DNA of 14,063 bases from Aquabacterium sp. (GTDB lineage: Bacteria > Pseudomonadota > Gammaproteobacteria > Burkholderiales > Burkholderiaceae_C). This document shows, piece after piece, positions 6,285 to 12,995 of the stretch. The notes beneath the pieces were generated by a model. That model did not search any database. It was not told where the DNA came from and was given only the letters and a program-made list of their open reading frames with translations. Position 1 is the first letter of the stretch. Each line of letters starts with the position of its first letter. Location of the stretch: contig JAURXG010000578.1 of NCBI GenBank assembly GCA_030654555.1, forward strand, positions 1 through 14,063. The letters are read 5' to 3'. Position numbers and translations under genes: made by a program.

Positions 6285-6373
6285 GCATCGGCATCGGCCT
6301 GGGCGGCGCTGGCGCTGGGCGCGCCGGCGGCCCATGCATACTCGCGCCTTCGCCTGTGCCCGCGCCCGCCGCC

Positions 6374-7561
6374 ATGCTGCACATCCCCACCCTGATGCTG
6401 GCCCTGCTGCTGGGTTTCCTGTTGCTGACGCTGGAGCTGGGGGTATCGCAGCGAGGCCTGCGCGCGCGCCCCGAGCTGCGCCGCTGGACGCTGGGCTGCT
6501 GGGCGTTGCTGGGCGGGTTTGCCGCGCTGGCGGCCCGCGCGGCGCTGCCGGTGGACCTGTCGGTGGTGCTGGGCAATGCGCTGATCTGCCTGGGCCTGGC
6601 GCTGTATGCGCAGGCGCTCGGCATCATGCTGATCGATTCGCCCGGACACCGGGCGCTGTGGCAGGTGCAGCCGCTGATCTGGCTGGCGCTGGTGCTGATG
6701 CTCGACTGGCCGCTGTACCGGCGCACCGCGGTGATGTCGCTGGTCTACATGGCGCTGCTGGTGCCCAGCGTGGTGCTGATCGTGCGCCATGGCTGGCGCG
6801 CCGAGCGCTCGCTGCGCACCGTGGCGCTGACGTTGGCGCTGGCCGCAGCCAGCCACCTGGTGCGCGCTTGGCACGCGCTGAGCACGCCCGAGGACTATGG
6901 CGACCTGATGCAGGCCAGCCTGGGCCAGGGTTTGACCTTCCTGGTGTCGTTCATCTGCCTGCTGGGTGCGGGCTTCGGCTTCGTGCTGGCGGTCTTCGAG
7001 CGCGTGGCCCGTCAGATGGAGGAGATGGCCACCCACGACGGCCTCACCGGTTGCTGGAACCGCAGCACCACCGATGCGCTGCTCGAGCATGAACTGCAGC
7101 GGGCGCGGCGCAACGGCGCGCCGGTGGCCTTCGTGCTGCTGGACCTGGACCACTTCAAGCAGGTCAACGACCAGCACGGCCACCGTGCGGGCGATGCGGT
7201 GCTGCGCACCTTTGCCGACGTGGTGCGCGGGCGCTTGCGCGCCTCGGACGTGTTCGGGCGCACCGGCGGCGAGGAGTTTGGCCTGGTGCTGCCGGGCACC
7301 GACGTGGCCGGCGCACGCTGGCTGGTGGAGGCGATCCGCCGCGCGGTGGAGACGATGGAGGTGACGGTGGCCGACGGCCAGCCCGTGAAGATCACCGTGT
7401 CGGCCGGCGTGGCGGTGGCCGACCCCCAGGTCAGCCTGTCTGGCGACCGGCTCTACGGCCAGGCCGATCAGGCGCTGTACGAGGCCAAGCACGCCGGCCG
7501 CAACCGGGTCGAGGTGCATGGCCTGGGCGTCGGCGCGTCGGCCACATTACCGCTGGGCTGA
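6374..7561 (+). CDS. Membrane-anchored diguanylate cyclase (GGDEF domain)
   Basis: Predicted to make c-di-GMP from two GTP at the inner membrane. The 395-aa product has an N-terminal membrane domain with about six hydrophobic segments (roughly 4-22, 38-58, 62-87, 98-112, 119-137 and 186-208, with a weaker one at 149-163) and no recognisable periplasmic sensor. A short linker leads to the GGDEF domain (about 215-385), which begins ATHDGLTGCWNR and has metal-binding Asp257 in LLDLDHFK and the signature GGEEF at 298-302. An RxxD inhibitory site (RASD, 289-292) precedes the signature by five residues, so product feedback inhibition is expected. There is no EAL domain. The ATG at 6374 is the start that begins the first membrane helix; upstream sequence in this frame overlaps rsgA and is not protein-like. 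A CATACT hexamer at 6337-6342 could be its -10. The signal sensed is unknown. Confidence 0.92.
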   Translation: MLHIPTLMLALLLGFLLLTLELGVSQRGLRARPELRRWTLGCWALLGGFAALAARAALPVDLSVVLGNALICLGLALYAQALGIMLIDSPGHRALWQVQPLIWLALVLMLDWPLYRRTAVMSLVYMALLVPSVVLIVRHGWRAERSLRTVALTLALAAASHLVRAWHALSTPEDYGDLMQASLGQGLTFLVSFICLLGAGFGFVLAVFERVARQMEEMATHDGLTGCWNRSTTDALLEHELQRARRNGAPVAFVLLDLDHFKQVNDQHGHRAGDAVLRTFADVVRGRLRASDVFGRTGGEEFGLVLPGTDVAGARWLVEAIRRAVETMEVTVADGQPVKITVSAGVAVADPQVSLSGDRLYGQADQALYEAKHAGRNRVEVHGLGVGASATLPLG

Positions 7562-7640
7562 CCAAGCGGACGCCGCCGATCCGGCTCCGCCGGGCCACTG
7601 GGGTGCCTTGCAGGCCGCGCCGGGCTTCGCAGCCTGGCTC

Positions 7641-7679
7641 GGCCCCCTGGGGGGAGCGCCAAAGGCGCTACGGGGGGTC
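7641..7679. repeat. Palindromic G/C-tract element between convergent genes
   Basis: A C-run and a G-run (7643-7654) precede a hairpin AGCGCC-AAA-GGCGCT (7655-7669), which is followed by another G-run (7672-7677). The outer C-tract can pair with the outer G-tract around the inner stem. It ends directly at the trpS stop codon (7678) and lies in the 116-bp convergent gap after the cyclase. From memory, similar C-tract/G-tract elements recur at gene ends in Comamonadaceae-type genomes; that is unverified here. A bidirectional transcription end or dispersed intergenic repeat is likely. Confidence 0.5.
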
Positions 7680-8883
7680 AATAGTTCAGACCCATCGCCT
7701 CGCGCACGTCCTTCATGGTCTGCCGCGCCACGGTGCGCGCCCGCTCGGTGCCCATCTCGACGATCCAGTGCACCTGCTTGGGGTTGCTGAGGAAGGCCTC
7801 GGCGCGCTCGCGCCAGGGTTGCTGCTCGCGCAGGATGGCGTCGATCACGGGTTGCTTGCATTCCAGGCAGCCGATGCCGGCGGTGGTGCAGCCCTTGACC
7901 ACCCAGTCGCGGGTGTCGGCGTCGGTGTAGACCTTGTGGAACTCCCACACCGGGCACTTCTCCGGGTTGCCCGGATCGGTGCGCCGGGCGCGCGCCGGGT
8001 CGGTCTTCATGCCGCGCACCTTCTGGGTGACGACGGCCGGCTCGTCGCGCATGGCGATCATGTTGCCGCGGCTCTTGCTCATCTTGTCGCCGTCCAGGCC
8101 GGGCAGCTTGCTGGTTTCGGTCAGCAGCACGCCGGGCTCGGTCAGGATGGTCTTGCCGCTGCCTTTCAGGTGGCCCAGCAGCAGCTCGGCCTGATCGGCG
8201 GTCAGCGCTTCGGCGGCCAGCACCTTGCGCACCAGCGCCTCGCCCTTGGCCAGCGCCTCGGTCGAGCCGTCCTGGCCATAGGCCTTGCGCTGCTTCTCGA
8301 TGTAGCGGGCGTCGTCCTTGCCCATGGCCGCCAGCGCGGCGGCCACCTGGTCGGCATGGTTGGCGGCGCGGCCGTACAGGTGGTTGAAGCGCCGCGCCAC
8401 CTCGCGGGTGATCTCGACGTGCGGCGCCTGGTCTTCGCCCACCGGCACGTAGCTGGCCTTGTAGATCAGGATGTCGGCGGCCTGCAGCAGCGGGTAGCCC
8501 AGGAAGCCGTAGGTGGCCAGGTCCTTGTCCTTCAGCTTCTCGATCTGGTCCTTGTAGGTGGGCATGCGCTCCAGCCACGCCAGCGGCGTGCCCATCGCCA
8601 GCAAGGTGAACAGCTCGGCATGCTCGGGCAGGCGGCTCTGGATGAAGATGGTGCTCTTCTCCGGGTCGAGACCGGCGGCCAGCCAGTCGATCACCATGTC
8701 GTAGACCGTCTTCTCGATCACCTCGCGGTCTTCGTAGTGCGTGGTCAGCGCATGCCAGTCGGCCACGAAATAGAAGCAGTCGTAGTCGTGCTGCAGCCGC
8801 ACCCAGTTCTTGAGGGCGCCGTGGAAATGGCCGAGGTGCAGGGCGCCGGTGGGGCGCATGCCGGAGAGAACGCGGGGTCGCAT
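7678..8883 (-). CDS. trpS: Tryptophanyl-tRNA synthetase
   Basis: Charges tRNA-Trp with tryptophan in the cytoplasm; class Ic synthetase. The 401-aa product has the HIGH-type motif GALHLGHFHG (13-22), the specificity-pocket region around GYPLLQAADILIYKA (129-143) and KMSKS at 267-271. It is longer than the usual bacterial enzyme of about 330 aa. The extra length is an insertion between about 190 and 250 and an enlarged C-terminal half. The latter contains C310, C332, C339 and C342 in a C-x21-C-x6-C-x2-C pattern, close to the iron-sulphur cluster motif known from Thermotoga maritima TrpRS. The start ATG at 8883 has AAGGA 9 bases upstream. The gene stands alone: convergent with the cyclase gene and divergent from purN. 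Confidence 0.96.
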   Translation of the reverse strand: MRPRVLSGMRPTGALHLGHFHGALKNWVRLQHDYDCFYFVADWHALTTHYEDREVIEKTVYDMVIDWLAAGLDPEKSTIFIQSRLPEHAELFTLLAMGTPLAWLERMPTYKDQIEKLKDKDLATYGFLGYPLLQAADILIYKASYVPVGEDQAPHVEITREVARRFNHLYGRAANHADQVAAALAAMGKDDARYIEKQRKAYGQDGSTEALAKGEALVRKVLAAEALTADQAELLLGHLKGSGKTILTEPGVLLTETSKLPGLDGDKMSKSRGNMIAMRDEPAVVTQKVRGMKTDPARARRTDPGNPEKCPVWEFHKVYTDADTRDWVVKGCTTAGIGCLECKQPVIDAILREQQPWRERAEAFLSNPKQVHWIVEMGTERARTVARQTMKDVREAMGLNY

Positions 8884-8920
8884 CAGATCAATCCTTCAAT
8901 GGAGCGCGGATTCTGTCTCA

Positions 8921-8946
8921 AGCAAATGTGGCTTTGCCACTTTGCT
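8921..8946. repeat. Inverted repeat 1 of the trpS-purN gap
   Basis: AGCAAA (8921-8926) pairs with TTTGCT (8941-8946), and GTGGC (8928-8932) with GCCAC (8936-8940), around a TTT loop with one bulged T. The result is an 11-bp stem in either strand. It lies 38 bases upstream of the trpS start and may overlap its promoter. Confidence 0.55.
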
Positions 8947-8981
8947 GCATCCCCGCGGGGGTGCAGCCGGCTTTGGCCGGC
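8944..8981. repeat. Inverted repeats 2 and 3 of the trpS-purN gap
   Basis: GCTGCA (8944-8949) and TGCAGC (8962-8967) flank the self-complementary core CCCCGCGGGG (8951-8960), making a near-perfect 24-base inverted repeat. It is overlapped by GCCGGC (8966-8971), loop TTTG, GCCGGC (8976-8981). The three inverted repeats share arms, so only some can form at once. No T-tract follows. The block resembles a dispersed intergenic repeat unit, but copy number cannot be judged from one window. Confidence 0.5.
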
Positions 8982-9023
8982 CTCGGGGCGCTCAATCCCG
9001 GCCACGTACACTGCCGCCCGGTC

Positions 9024-9653
9024 ATGAAGCGCATCGTCATCCTGGTCTCCGGCCGCGGCAGCAACGCCCAGGCCATCGTGCAACGCTGTGCCGCCGAGGG
9101 CTGGCCGGCGCAGGTGGTGGCGATCATCGGCAACCGGCCCGGCGCGGCGGCCTTCGAGTTCGCGGCGCAGCAGGGCATCACCACCGCGCTGGTCGACCAC
9201 ACCCGGCACCCCAGCCGCGAGGCCTTCGACGTCGAACTGGCGCGGGTGATCGACGGCTTCGCGCCCGATCTGGTGGTGCTGGCCGGCTTCATGCGCATCC
9301 TCACCGACGGCTTCGTCGCCCACTACGCCGGGCGGCTGCTCAACATCCACCCGTCGCTGCTGCCGGCCTTTGCCGGGCTGCACACCCACCGGCGCGCCAT
9401 CGAGGCCGGCTGCAAGCTGGCCGGCGCCACGGTGCATTTCGTCACCCCCACACTGGACCACGGCCCGATCGTGGCCCAGGCCGCCGTGCCGGTGTTGCCC
9501 GACGACACGCCCGAGGCGCTGTTCGACCGCGTGCTGGCGGTCGAGCATGCGATCTACCCGCTGGCGGTGCGCTGGTTCGTGATGGGGCAGCTGGTGGTGC
9601 AGGGCGGCGTGGTGCGCCACACCGGCGGCGAGTCTCAGTTGCTGATGGGCTGA
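9024..9653 (+). CDS. purN: Phosphoribosylglycinamide formyltransferase PurN
   Basis: Third step of de novo purine synthesis: transfers a formyl group from 10-formyltetrahydrofolate to GAR. The 209-aa product has the phosphate-binding SGRGSN (9-14), the folate/catalytic block NIHPSLLPAF (107-116) with Asn107 and His109, and ATVHFV (135-140) followed by DHGPI with Asp145, matching the catalytic Asn, His and Asp of E. coli PurN. Length is typical. The ATG at 9024 starts the conserved Rossmann strand MKRIVILVSG; no Shine-Dalgarno precedes it, and a TACACT hexamer at 9007-9012 would place transcription start only about 5 bases upstream. The 3' end overlaps the convergent DUF1653 gene by 19 bp. Confidence 0.96.
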   Translation: MKRIVILVSGRGSNAQAIVQRCAAEGWPAQVVAIIGNRPGAAAFEFAAQQGITTALVDHTRHPSREAFDVELARVIDGFAPDLVVLAGFMRILTDGFVAHYAGRLLNIHPSLLPAFAGLHTHRRAIEAGCKLAGATVHFVTPTLDHGPIVAQAAVPVLPDDTPEALFDRVLAVEHAIYPLAVRWFVMGQLVVQGGVVRHTGGESQLLMG

Positions 9654-9901
9654 TCGACCGCCGTCAGCGGGCCGATGCGGGCAAAGCGCGGCTGCGCGAC
9701 GCCGTCGACCACCACCGTCTCGAAGAACATCGCATACGGCCGCACCCACAGCTCGCCTTCGCCATACAAGGGGCGGTACAGCGCCAGCGGTTCTAGCGTC
9801 TCGCTGTGGCGCACCACGCCGATCAAGGCGTACGCGTTGCCCTTGTAGTGGCGGTAGTGGCCGACGGGCACTTCGGGCAGCGGCGGCAGGTCGGACGGCA
9901 T
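9635..9901 (-). CDS. DUF1653 domain protein
   Basis: 88 aa, function unknown. The block VGHYRHYKGNAYALIGVVRHSETLEPLALYRPLYGEGELWVRPYAMFFE is the hallmark of the small DUF1653 family (GxYrHyKG, HSET, YrpLYg, WvRP), which is widespread as single-domain cytoplasmic proteins. The C-terminus reads PRFARIG, as in the family. The ATG at 9901 gives a normal family length; there is no clear ribosome-binding site. It is divergent, by 40 bp, from the methyltransferase gene, and its stop lies inside the end of purN. The shared GATAATC at 9930-9936 may supply both -10 elements. Confidence 0.87.
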   Translation of the reverse strand: MPSDLPPLPEVPVGHYRHYKGNAYALIGVVRHSETLEPLALYRPLYGEGELWVRPYAMFFETVVVDGVAQPRFARIGPLTAVDQPISN

Positions 9902-9929
9902 GGTCGGGCGGGGCCGCGCGGCGGGCGGG

Positions 9930-9936
9930 GATAATC
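9930..9936. promoter_or_regulatory. Symmetric -10 element shared by divergent genes
   Basis: GATAATC reads GATAAT on the plus strand (five of six -10 positions) and GATTAT on the minus strand (four of six). On the plus strand the last hexamer base is 7 bases before the A of the methyltransferase ATG, so the transcript would be leaderless. On the minus strand the start would be near 9924, giving a leader of about 23 bases for DUF1653. No -35 hexamer is evident on the plus strand. Confidence 0.45.
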
Positions 9937-9941
9937 GGGCG

Positions 9942-11201
9942 ATGCATCCTACCGCCCTGCTGGACCTGGCCACCGAACTGCTGCGTGCGATCCTCAAGCT
10001 CGACGCACCGGCCGATGGCATCGTTTCGGCCTTCTTCCGCAAGCACCGCAACCTCGGTCCGCGTGAGCGCCACGCGCTGGCCGAGACCGCCTACACCGTG
10101 CTGCGCCGCCGCCCGCTGCTGCAGCACCTGGCGCAAAGCGGCACCGGCGCGCTCGAGCGCCGCCTCGCCATCCTGGCCTGGTCGGGCGACTCCAACCTGC
10201 TCAAGGGCGCGCTGGGCAGCAACGAGGCGCAGTGGCGCCAGCAGGTCAAGGCCATCGACCCGGCCGGCTTCTCCGAGAAGTTCCGCCACAACCTGCCCGA
10301 CTGGCTGGCCTCGGCACTGCGCGCGCAGCTGGGCGAGGCGGACTTCTGGCCGCTGGTGGCCGCGCTGGACGAGCCCGCGCCGCTGGACCTGCGCGTCAAC
10401 GTGCTCAAGGCCAAGCGCGAGGACGTGCTGCAGTCGCTGAGCGTGGCCGGCCTGCGCTGCGCGCCGACACCGTTCTCGCCCTGGGGCATCCGCGTGCCGG
10501 GCAAGCCGGCGCTGCAGAACTTCGAGGCCTTCGTGCGCGGTGTCGTGGAGGTGCAGGACGAGGGCAGCCAGCTGCTGGCGCTGCTGGTCGATGCCAAGCG
10601 CGGCGAGATGGTGGTCGACTTTTGCGCTGGCGCGGGCGGCAAGACGCTGGCGCTGGGCGCGGCGATGCGCTCGACCGGCCGGCTGTACGCCTTCGACGTG
10701 TCGGGCCACCGGCTGGATGCGCTGAAACCACGCATGGCGCGCAGCGGGCTGTCCAACGTGCACCCGGCGCAGATCGCCCACGAGCGCGACGAGCGGGTCA
10801 AGCGCCTGGCCGGCAAGATCGACCGCGTGCTGGTCGACGCGCCCTGTTCGGGCCTGGGCACGCTGCGCCGCAACCCCGACCTGAAGTGGCGCCAGTCACC
10901 GCAGGCGGTGACCGAACTGCAGGTCAAGCAGAAGGCCATCCTGGCCAGCGCCTCGCGGCTGGTGAAGCCGGGCGGCCGGCTGGTCTACGCCACCTGCAGC
11001 CTGCTGCGCGACGAGAACGAGGACGTCGCCGAGGCCTTCGGTGCCGAGCACCCCGATTTCATGCCGCTGCCGGCCAACGAGGCGCTGGCAGCCGCGCATG
11101 TGGCGCGTGCCGACGAGCTGGTCGACCACGGCTACCTGCGCCTGTGGCCCAGCCGCCATGCCACCGACGGCTTCTTTGCCGCGGTCTGGCAGCGGCGCTG
11201 A
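9942..11201 (+). CDS. RsmB/NOP-family rRNA (cytosine-C5) methyltransferase
   Basis: SAM-dependent m5C RNA methyltransferase, 419 aa. An N-terminal helical region with FFRKHRNLGPRERHALAETAYTVLRR (31-56) resembles the RsmB N-domain. A ferredoxin-like segment lies around 145-210. The Rossmann catalytic domain has the SAM-binding motif DFCAGAGGKT (226-235), DAPCSGLGTLRRNPD (299-313) with the release cysteine C302, and YATCSLLRDENED (349-361) with the catalytic nucleophile C352. Both cysteines are present, so the enzyme should be active. Burkholderiales often carry a separate RsmB near fmt, so this may be a paralogue rather than RsmB itself; I leave the symbol blank. ATG 9942 is chosen because the upstream extension to 9900 runs through the promoter region; there is no Shine-Dalgarno. 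Confidence 0.92.
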   Translation: MHPTALLDLATELLRAILKLDAPADGIVSAFFRKHRNLGPRERHALAETAYTVLRRRPLLQHLAQSGTGALERRLAILAWSGDSNLLKGALGSNEAQWRQQVKAIDPAGFSEKFRHNLPDWLASALRAQLGEADFWPLVAALDEPAPLDLRVNVLKAKREDVLQSLSVAGLRCAPTPFSPWGIRVPGKPALQNFEAFVRGVVEVQDEGSQLLALLVDAKRGEMVVDFCAGAGGKTLALGAAMRSTGRLYAFDVSGHRLDALKPRMARSGLSNVHPAQIAHERDERVKRLAGKIDRVLVDAPCSGLGTLRRNPDLKWRQSPQAVTELQVKQKAILASASRLVKPGGRLVYATCSLLRDENEDVAEAFGAEHPDFMPLPANEALAAAHVARADELVDHGYLRLWPSRHATDGFFAAVWQRR

Positions 11202-11332
11202 CCGGCACGACGGCCGGGCGATGGGGGCCATCGTCCTGCGGGGCCATTGCACCCGACCGTATCGACCCCACCTGACGCGTTGACGGGGGTGGCCTAAGCA
11301 AAATCCCCGCCAGGCCAGGGGTCCCCCTCGCT

Positions 11333-11338
11333 TAGAAT
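11333..11338 (+). promoter_or_regulatory. Candidate -10 element of the desaturase gene
   Basis: TAGAAT matches five of six -10 positions in the 176-bp gap after the methyltransferase gene. Transcription would start near 11345, giving a leader of about 33 bases that includes a small CGCC/GGCG hairpin and an AAGG ribosome-binding site before the ATG at 11378. No good -35 hexamer lies at the proper distance. Confidence 0.5.
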
Positions 11339-11377
11339 CGAAAGATCGCCTGCTTTTGGGCGGACAAGGTTTCCTAC

Positions 11378-12598
11378 ATGAACGAGATTTCTTCCGTGTG
11401 GTTCGCGCTGGTCGATTGGCTGGCGCATGGCCTGTGGGCCGAAGCCACGTGGTGGCAGGTGCTGCTGGTGACGCTGGTGATGACGCACTTCACCATCCTC
11501 GGAGTCACGATCTTCCTGCACCGCGCCCAGGCGCACCGGGCGCTGGATCTGCATGCCATCCCCTCGCACTTCTTCCGCTTCTGGCTGTGGCTGACCACCG
11601 GCATGGTCACCAAGGAGTTCGTGGCGGTGCACCGCAAGCACCACGCCAAGTGCGAGACCGAAGAAGACCCGCACAGCCCGCAGACCCGCGGCATCAAGGC
11701 GCTGCTGCTGACCGGCGTCGAGTTGTACCGTGCCGAATCCAAGGTGGCCGAGACGATCACCAAGTACGGCAAGGGCACGCCCGACGACTGGATCGAGCGC
11801 AACCTCTACACCCGCTACAGCTGGCAGGGCGTGGGCCTGATGCTGATCCTCGACTTGGCCATTTTCGGCGCCATCGGCCTGACGGTGTGGGCGGTGCAGA
11901 TGCTGTGGATCCCGGTGATGGCCACCGGCATCATCAACGGCATCGGCCACTGGTGGGGCTACCGCAACTTCGAGGCCCCCGACGCGTCGACCAACGTCTC
12001 GCCCTGGGGCATCGTGATCGGCGGTGAAGAGCTGCACAACAACCACCACACCTATCCCACCTCGGCCAAGTTCTCGGTCAAGCCCTTCGAGTTCGACATC
12101 GGCTGGATGTACATCCGCGCGATGGAGATGGTGGGGCTGGCCAAGGCGCGCAAGACCGTGCCGCAGCTCAAGCTGGGCGCCATCAAGCCGCAGGCCGACG
12201 CCAAGACGCTGGAGGCGATCATCGCCAACCGCTACGAGGTGATGGCCAAGTACGCGCTGGAGCTGCGCGCCGCCTGTGCCGCCGAGCTCGAGCGGGTCAA
12301 GCAGCAAGGCGCCAACGCCAAGCTGGCCGACCTGCAGCTGGCCCAGCGCTGGTTGCACCGTGACGCCGAGAAGATCCCCAGCGACGTGCTGCCGCAGCTG
12401 GCCAAGGCCGTGGACGACAGCCCCAGGCTGGCCAAGCTGGTGACCATGCGCGAAGAGTTGCGCCAGCTCTGGACGCGCACCAACGTGTCGGCCGAGCAAT
12501 TGGTGGTCGATCTGCAGGCCTGGTGCAAGAAGGCCGAGAGCAGCGGCATCGTGGCGCTGGAACAGTTCTCGATGCGCCTGCGCTCGGCACATGCCTGA
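11378..12598 (+). CDS. desA: DesA-like membrane fatty acid desaturase
   Basis: Non-haem di-iron desaturase of the inner membrane, expected to introduce a cis double bond (delta-9 type) into acyl chains and so adjust membrane fluidity. The 406-aa product has three histidine boxes: HRAQAH (48-53), HRKHH (85-89) and HNNHH (220-224), plus GHWWGY (190-195). Hydrophobic spans lie at about 26-47, 63-80, 151-171 and 174-190. After residue 260 it has a soluble, helix-rich extension of about 145 residues ending in LQAWCKKAESSGIVALEQF, which I associate with the longer DesA proteins of Pseudomonas and Burkholderiales; shorter desaturases lack it. The preferred substrate (phospholipid-bound versus acyl-CoA) cannot be read from sequence. 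It has its own -10 and is followed directly by a strong terminator, so it is probably monocistronic. Confidence 0.9.
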   Translation: MNEISSVWFALVDWLAHGLWAEATWWQVLLVTLVMTHFTILGVTIFLHRAQAHRALDLHAIPSHFFRFWLWLTTGMVTKEFVAVHRKHHAKCETEEDPHSPQTRGIKALLLTGVELYRAESKVAETITKYGKGTPDDWIERNLYTRYSWQGVGLMLILDLAIFGAIGLTVWAVQMLWIPVMATGIINGIGHWWGYRNFEAPDASTNVSPWGIVIGGEELHNNHHTYPTSAKFSVKPFEFDIGWMYIRAMEMVGLAKARKTVPQLKLGAIKPQADAKTLEAIIANRYEVMAKYALELRAACAAELERVKQQGANAKLADLQLAQRWLHRDAEKIPSDVLPQLAKAVDDSPRLAKLVTMREELRQLWTRTNVSAEQLVVDLQAWCKKAESSGIVALEQFSMRLRSAHA

Positions 12599-12614
12599 CG
12601 CGCCTCGGCGCCTG

Positions 12615-12649
12615 CATGAACCAAGGGCCCTTCGGGGCCCTTTTTCATG
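12615..12649 (+). terminator. Intrinsic terminator of the desaturase gene
   Basis: AAGGGCCC (12623-12630), loop TTCG, then GGGCCC and TTTTT (12635-12645), starting 25 bases after the stop. The tetraloop is closed by C-G, the extra-stable cUUCGg form. CATGAA (12615-12620) and TTCATG (12644-12649) extend the symmetry, so it may also work on the minus strand. Confidence 0.88.
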
Positions 12650-12741
12650 GCCACGCGATCGCGCCTTGCGGCCGGGCCTCGCGGGAGAGGGCGCCTGGCG
12701 GCGGCCCCGACGCCTAGCCCGCCGACCGTGCAGCGCCCAGC

Positions 12742-12765
12742 AAAAAGCCCGCCGAAGCGGGCTTT
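12742..12765 (-). terminator. Intrinsic terminator of the rpmB-rpmG operon
   Basis: On the minus strand: AAAGCCCGC, loop TTCG, GCGGGCTTT and a T-run (complement of 12742-12746), beginning 25 bases past the rpmG stop. The 9-bp stem has a cUUCGg loop. The stretch between this and the desaturase terminator (12650-12741) holds nothing I recognise. Confidence 0.88.
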
Positions 12766-12789
12766 GTCTCGTGCGGTGAAATCAGCCGA

Positions 12790-12960
12790 TCACTTCAGCT
12801 TCATTTCCTTGAACAGCACGTGCTTGCGTGCCTTCGGGTCGAATTTCATGAATTCGAGCTTCTCCGGCGTGGTCTTCTTGTTCTTGTTGGTGGTGTAGAA
12901 GAAACCGGTACCCGCGGTGGATTCCAGCTTGATCTTTTCGCGTCCGCCTTTGGCTGCCAT
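12790..12960 (-). CDS. rpmG: 50S ribosomal protein L33
   Basis: 56-aa basic protein of the large subunit near the tRNA exit site. The sequence has the L33 hallmarks [46 protein letters not shown]. It has no cysteines, so it is the zinc-free (C-minus) form. An AGGAG ribosome-binding site lies 7 bases before the ATG at 12960. It is the second gene of the classic rpmB-rpmG pair, 35 bases behind rpmB, and is followed by an intrinsic terminator. Confidence 0.97.
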   Translation of the reverse strand: MAAKGGREKIKLESTAGTGFFYTTNKNKKTTPEKLEFMKFDPKARKHVLFKEMKLK

Positions 12961-12995
12961 GGTGTGCTCCTGGGTTGCTTGAGGTTAGCGCGCGA

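Noticed and set aside
5423..6373. N-terminal extension of the cyclase frame overlapping rsgA
   Set aside because: The extra residues are Ala/Gly/Arg-rich out-of-frame rsgA sequence. The membrane domain begins cleanly at the ATG at 6374.
5597..7519. 640-aa minus-strand open frame opposite rsgA and the cyclase
   Set aside because: Low-complexity His/Gln/Arg/Ala composition and no motif; both plus-strand proteins have intact catalytic motifs in the same region.
8883..10781. 632-aa minus-strand open frame spanning purN and half of the methyltransferase gene
   Set aside because: Shadow of the plus-strand genes; only the DUF1653 frame at 9635-9901 has protein-family character on the minus strand here.
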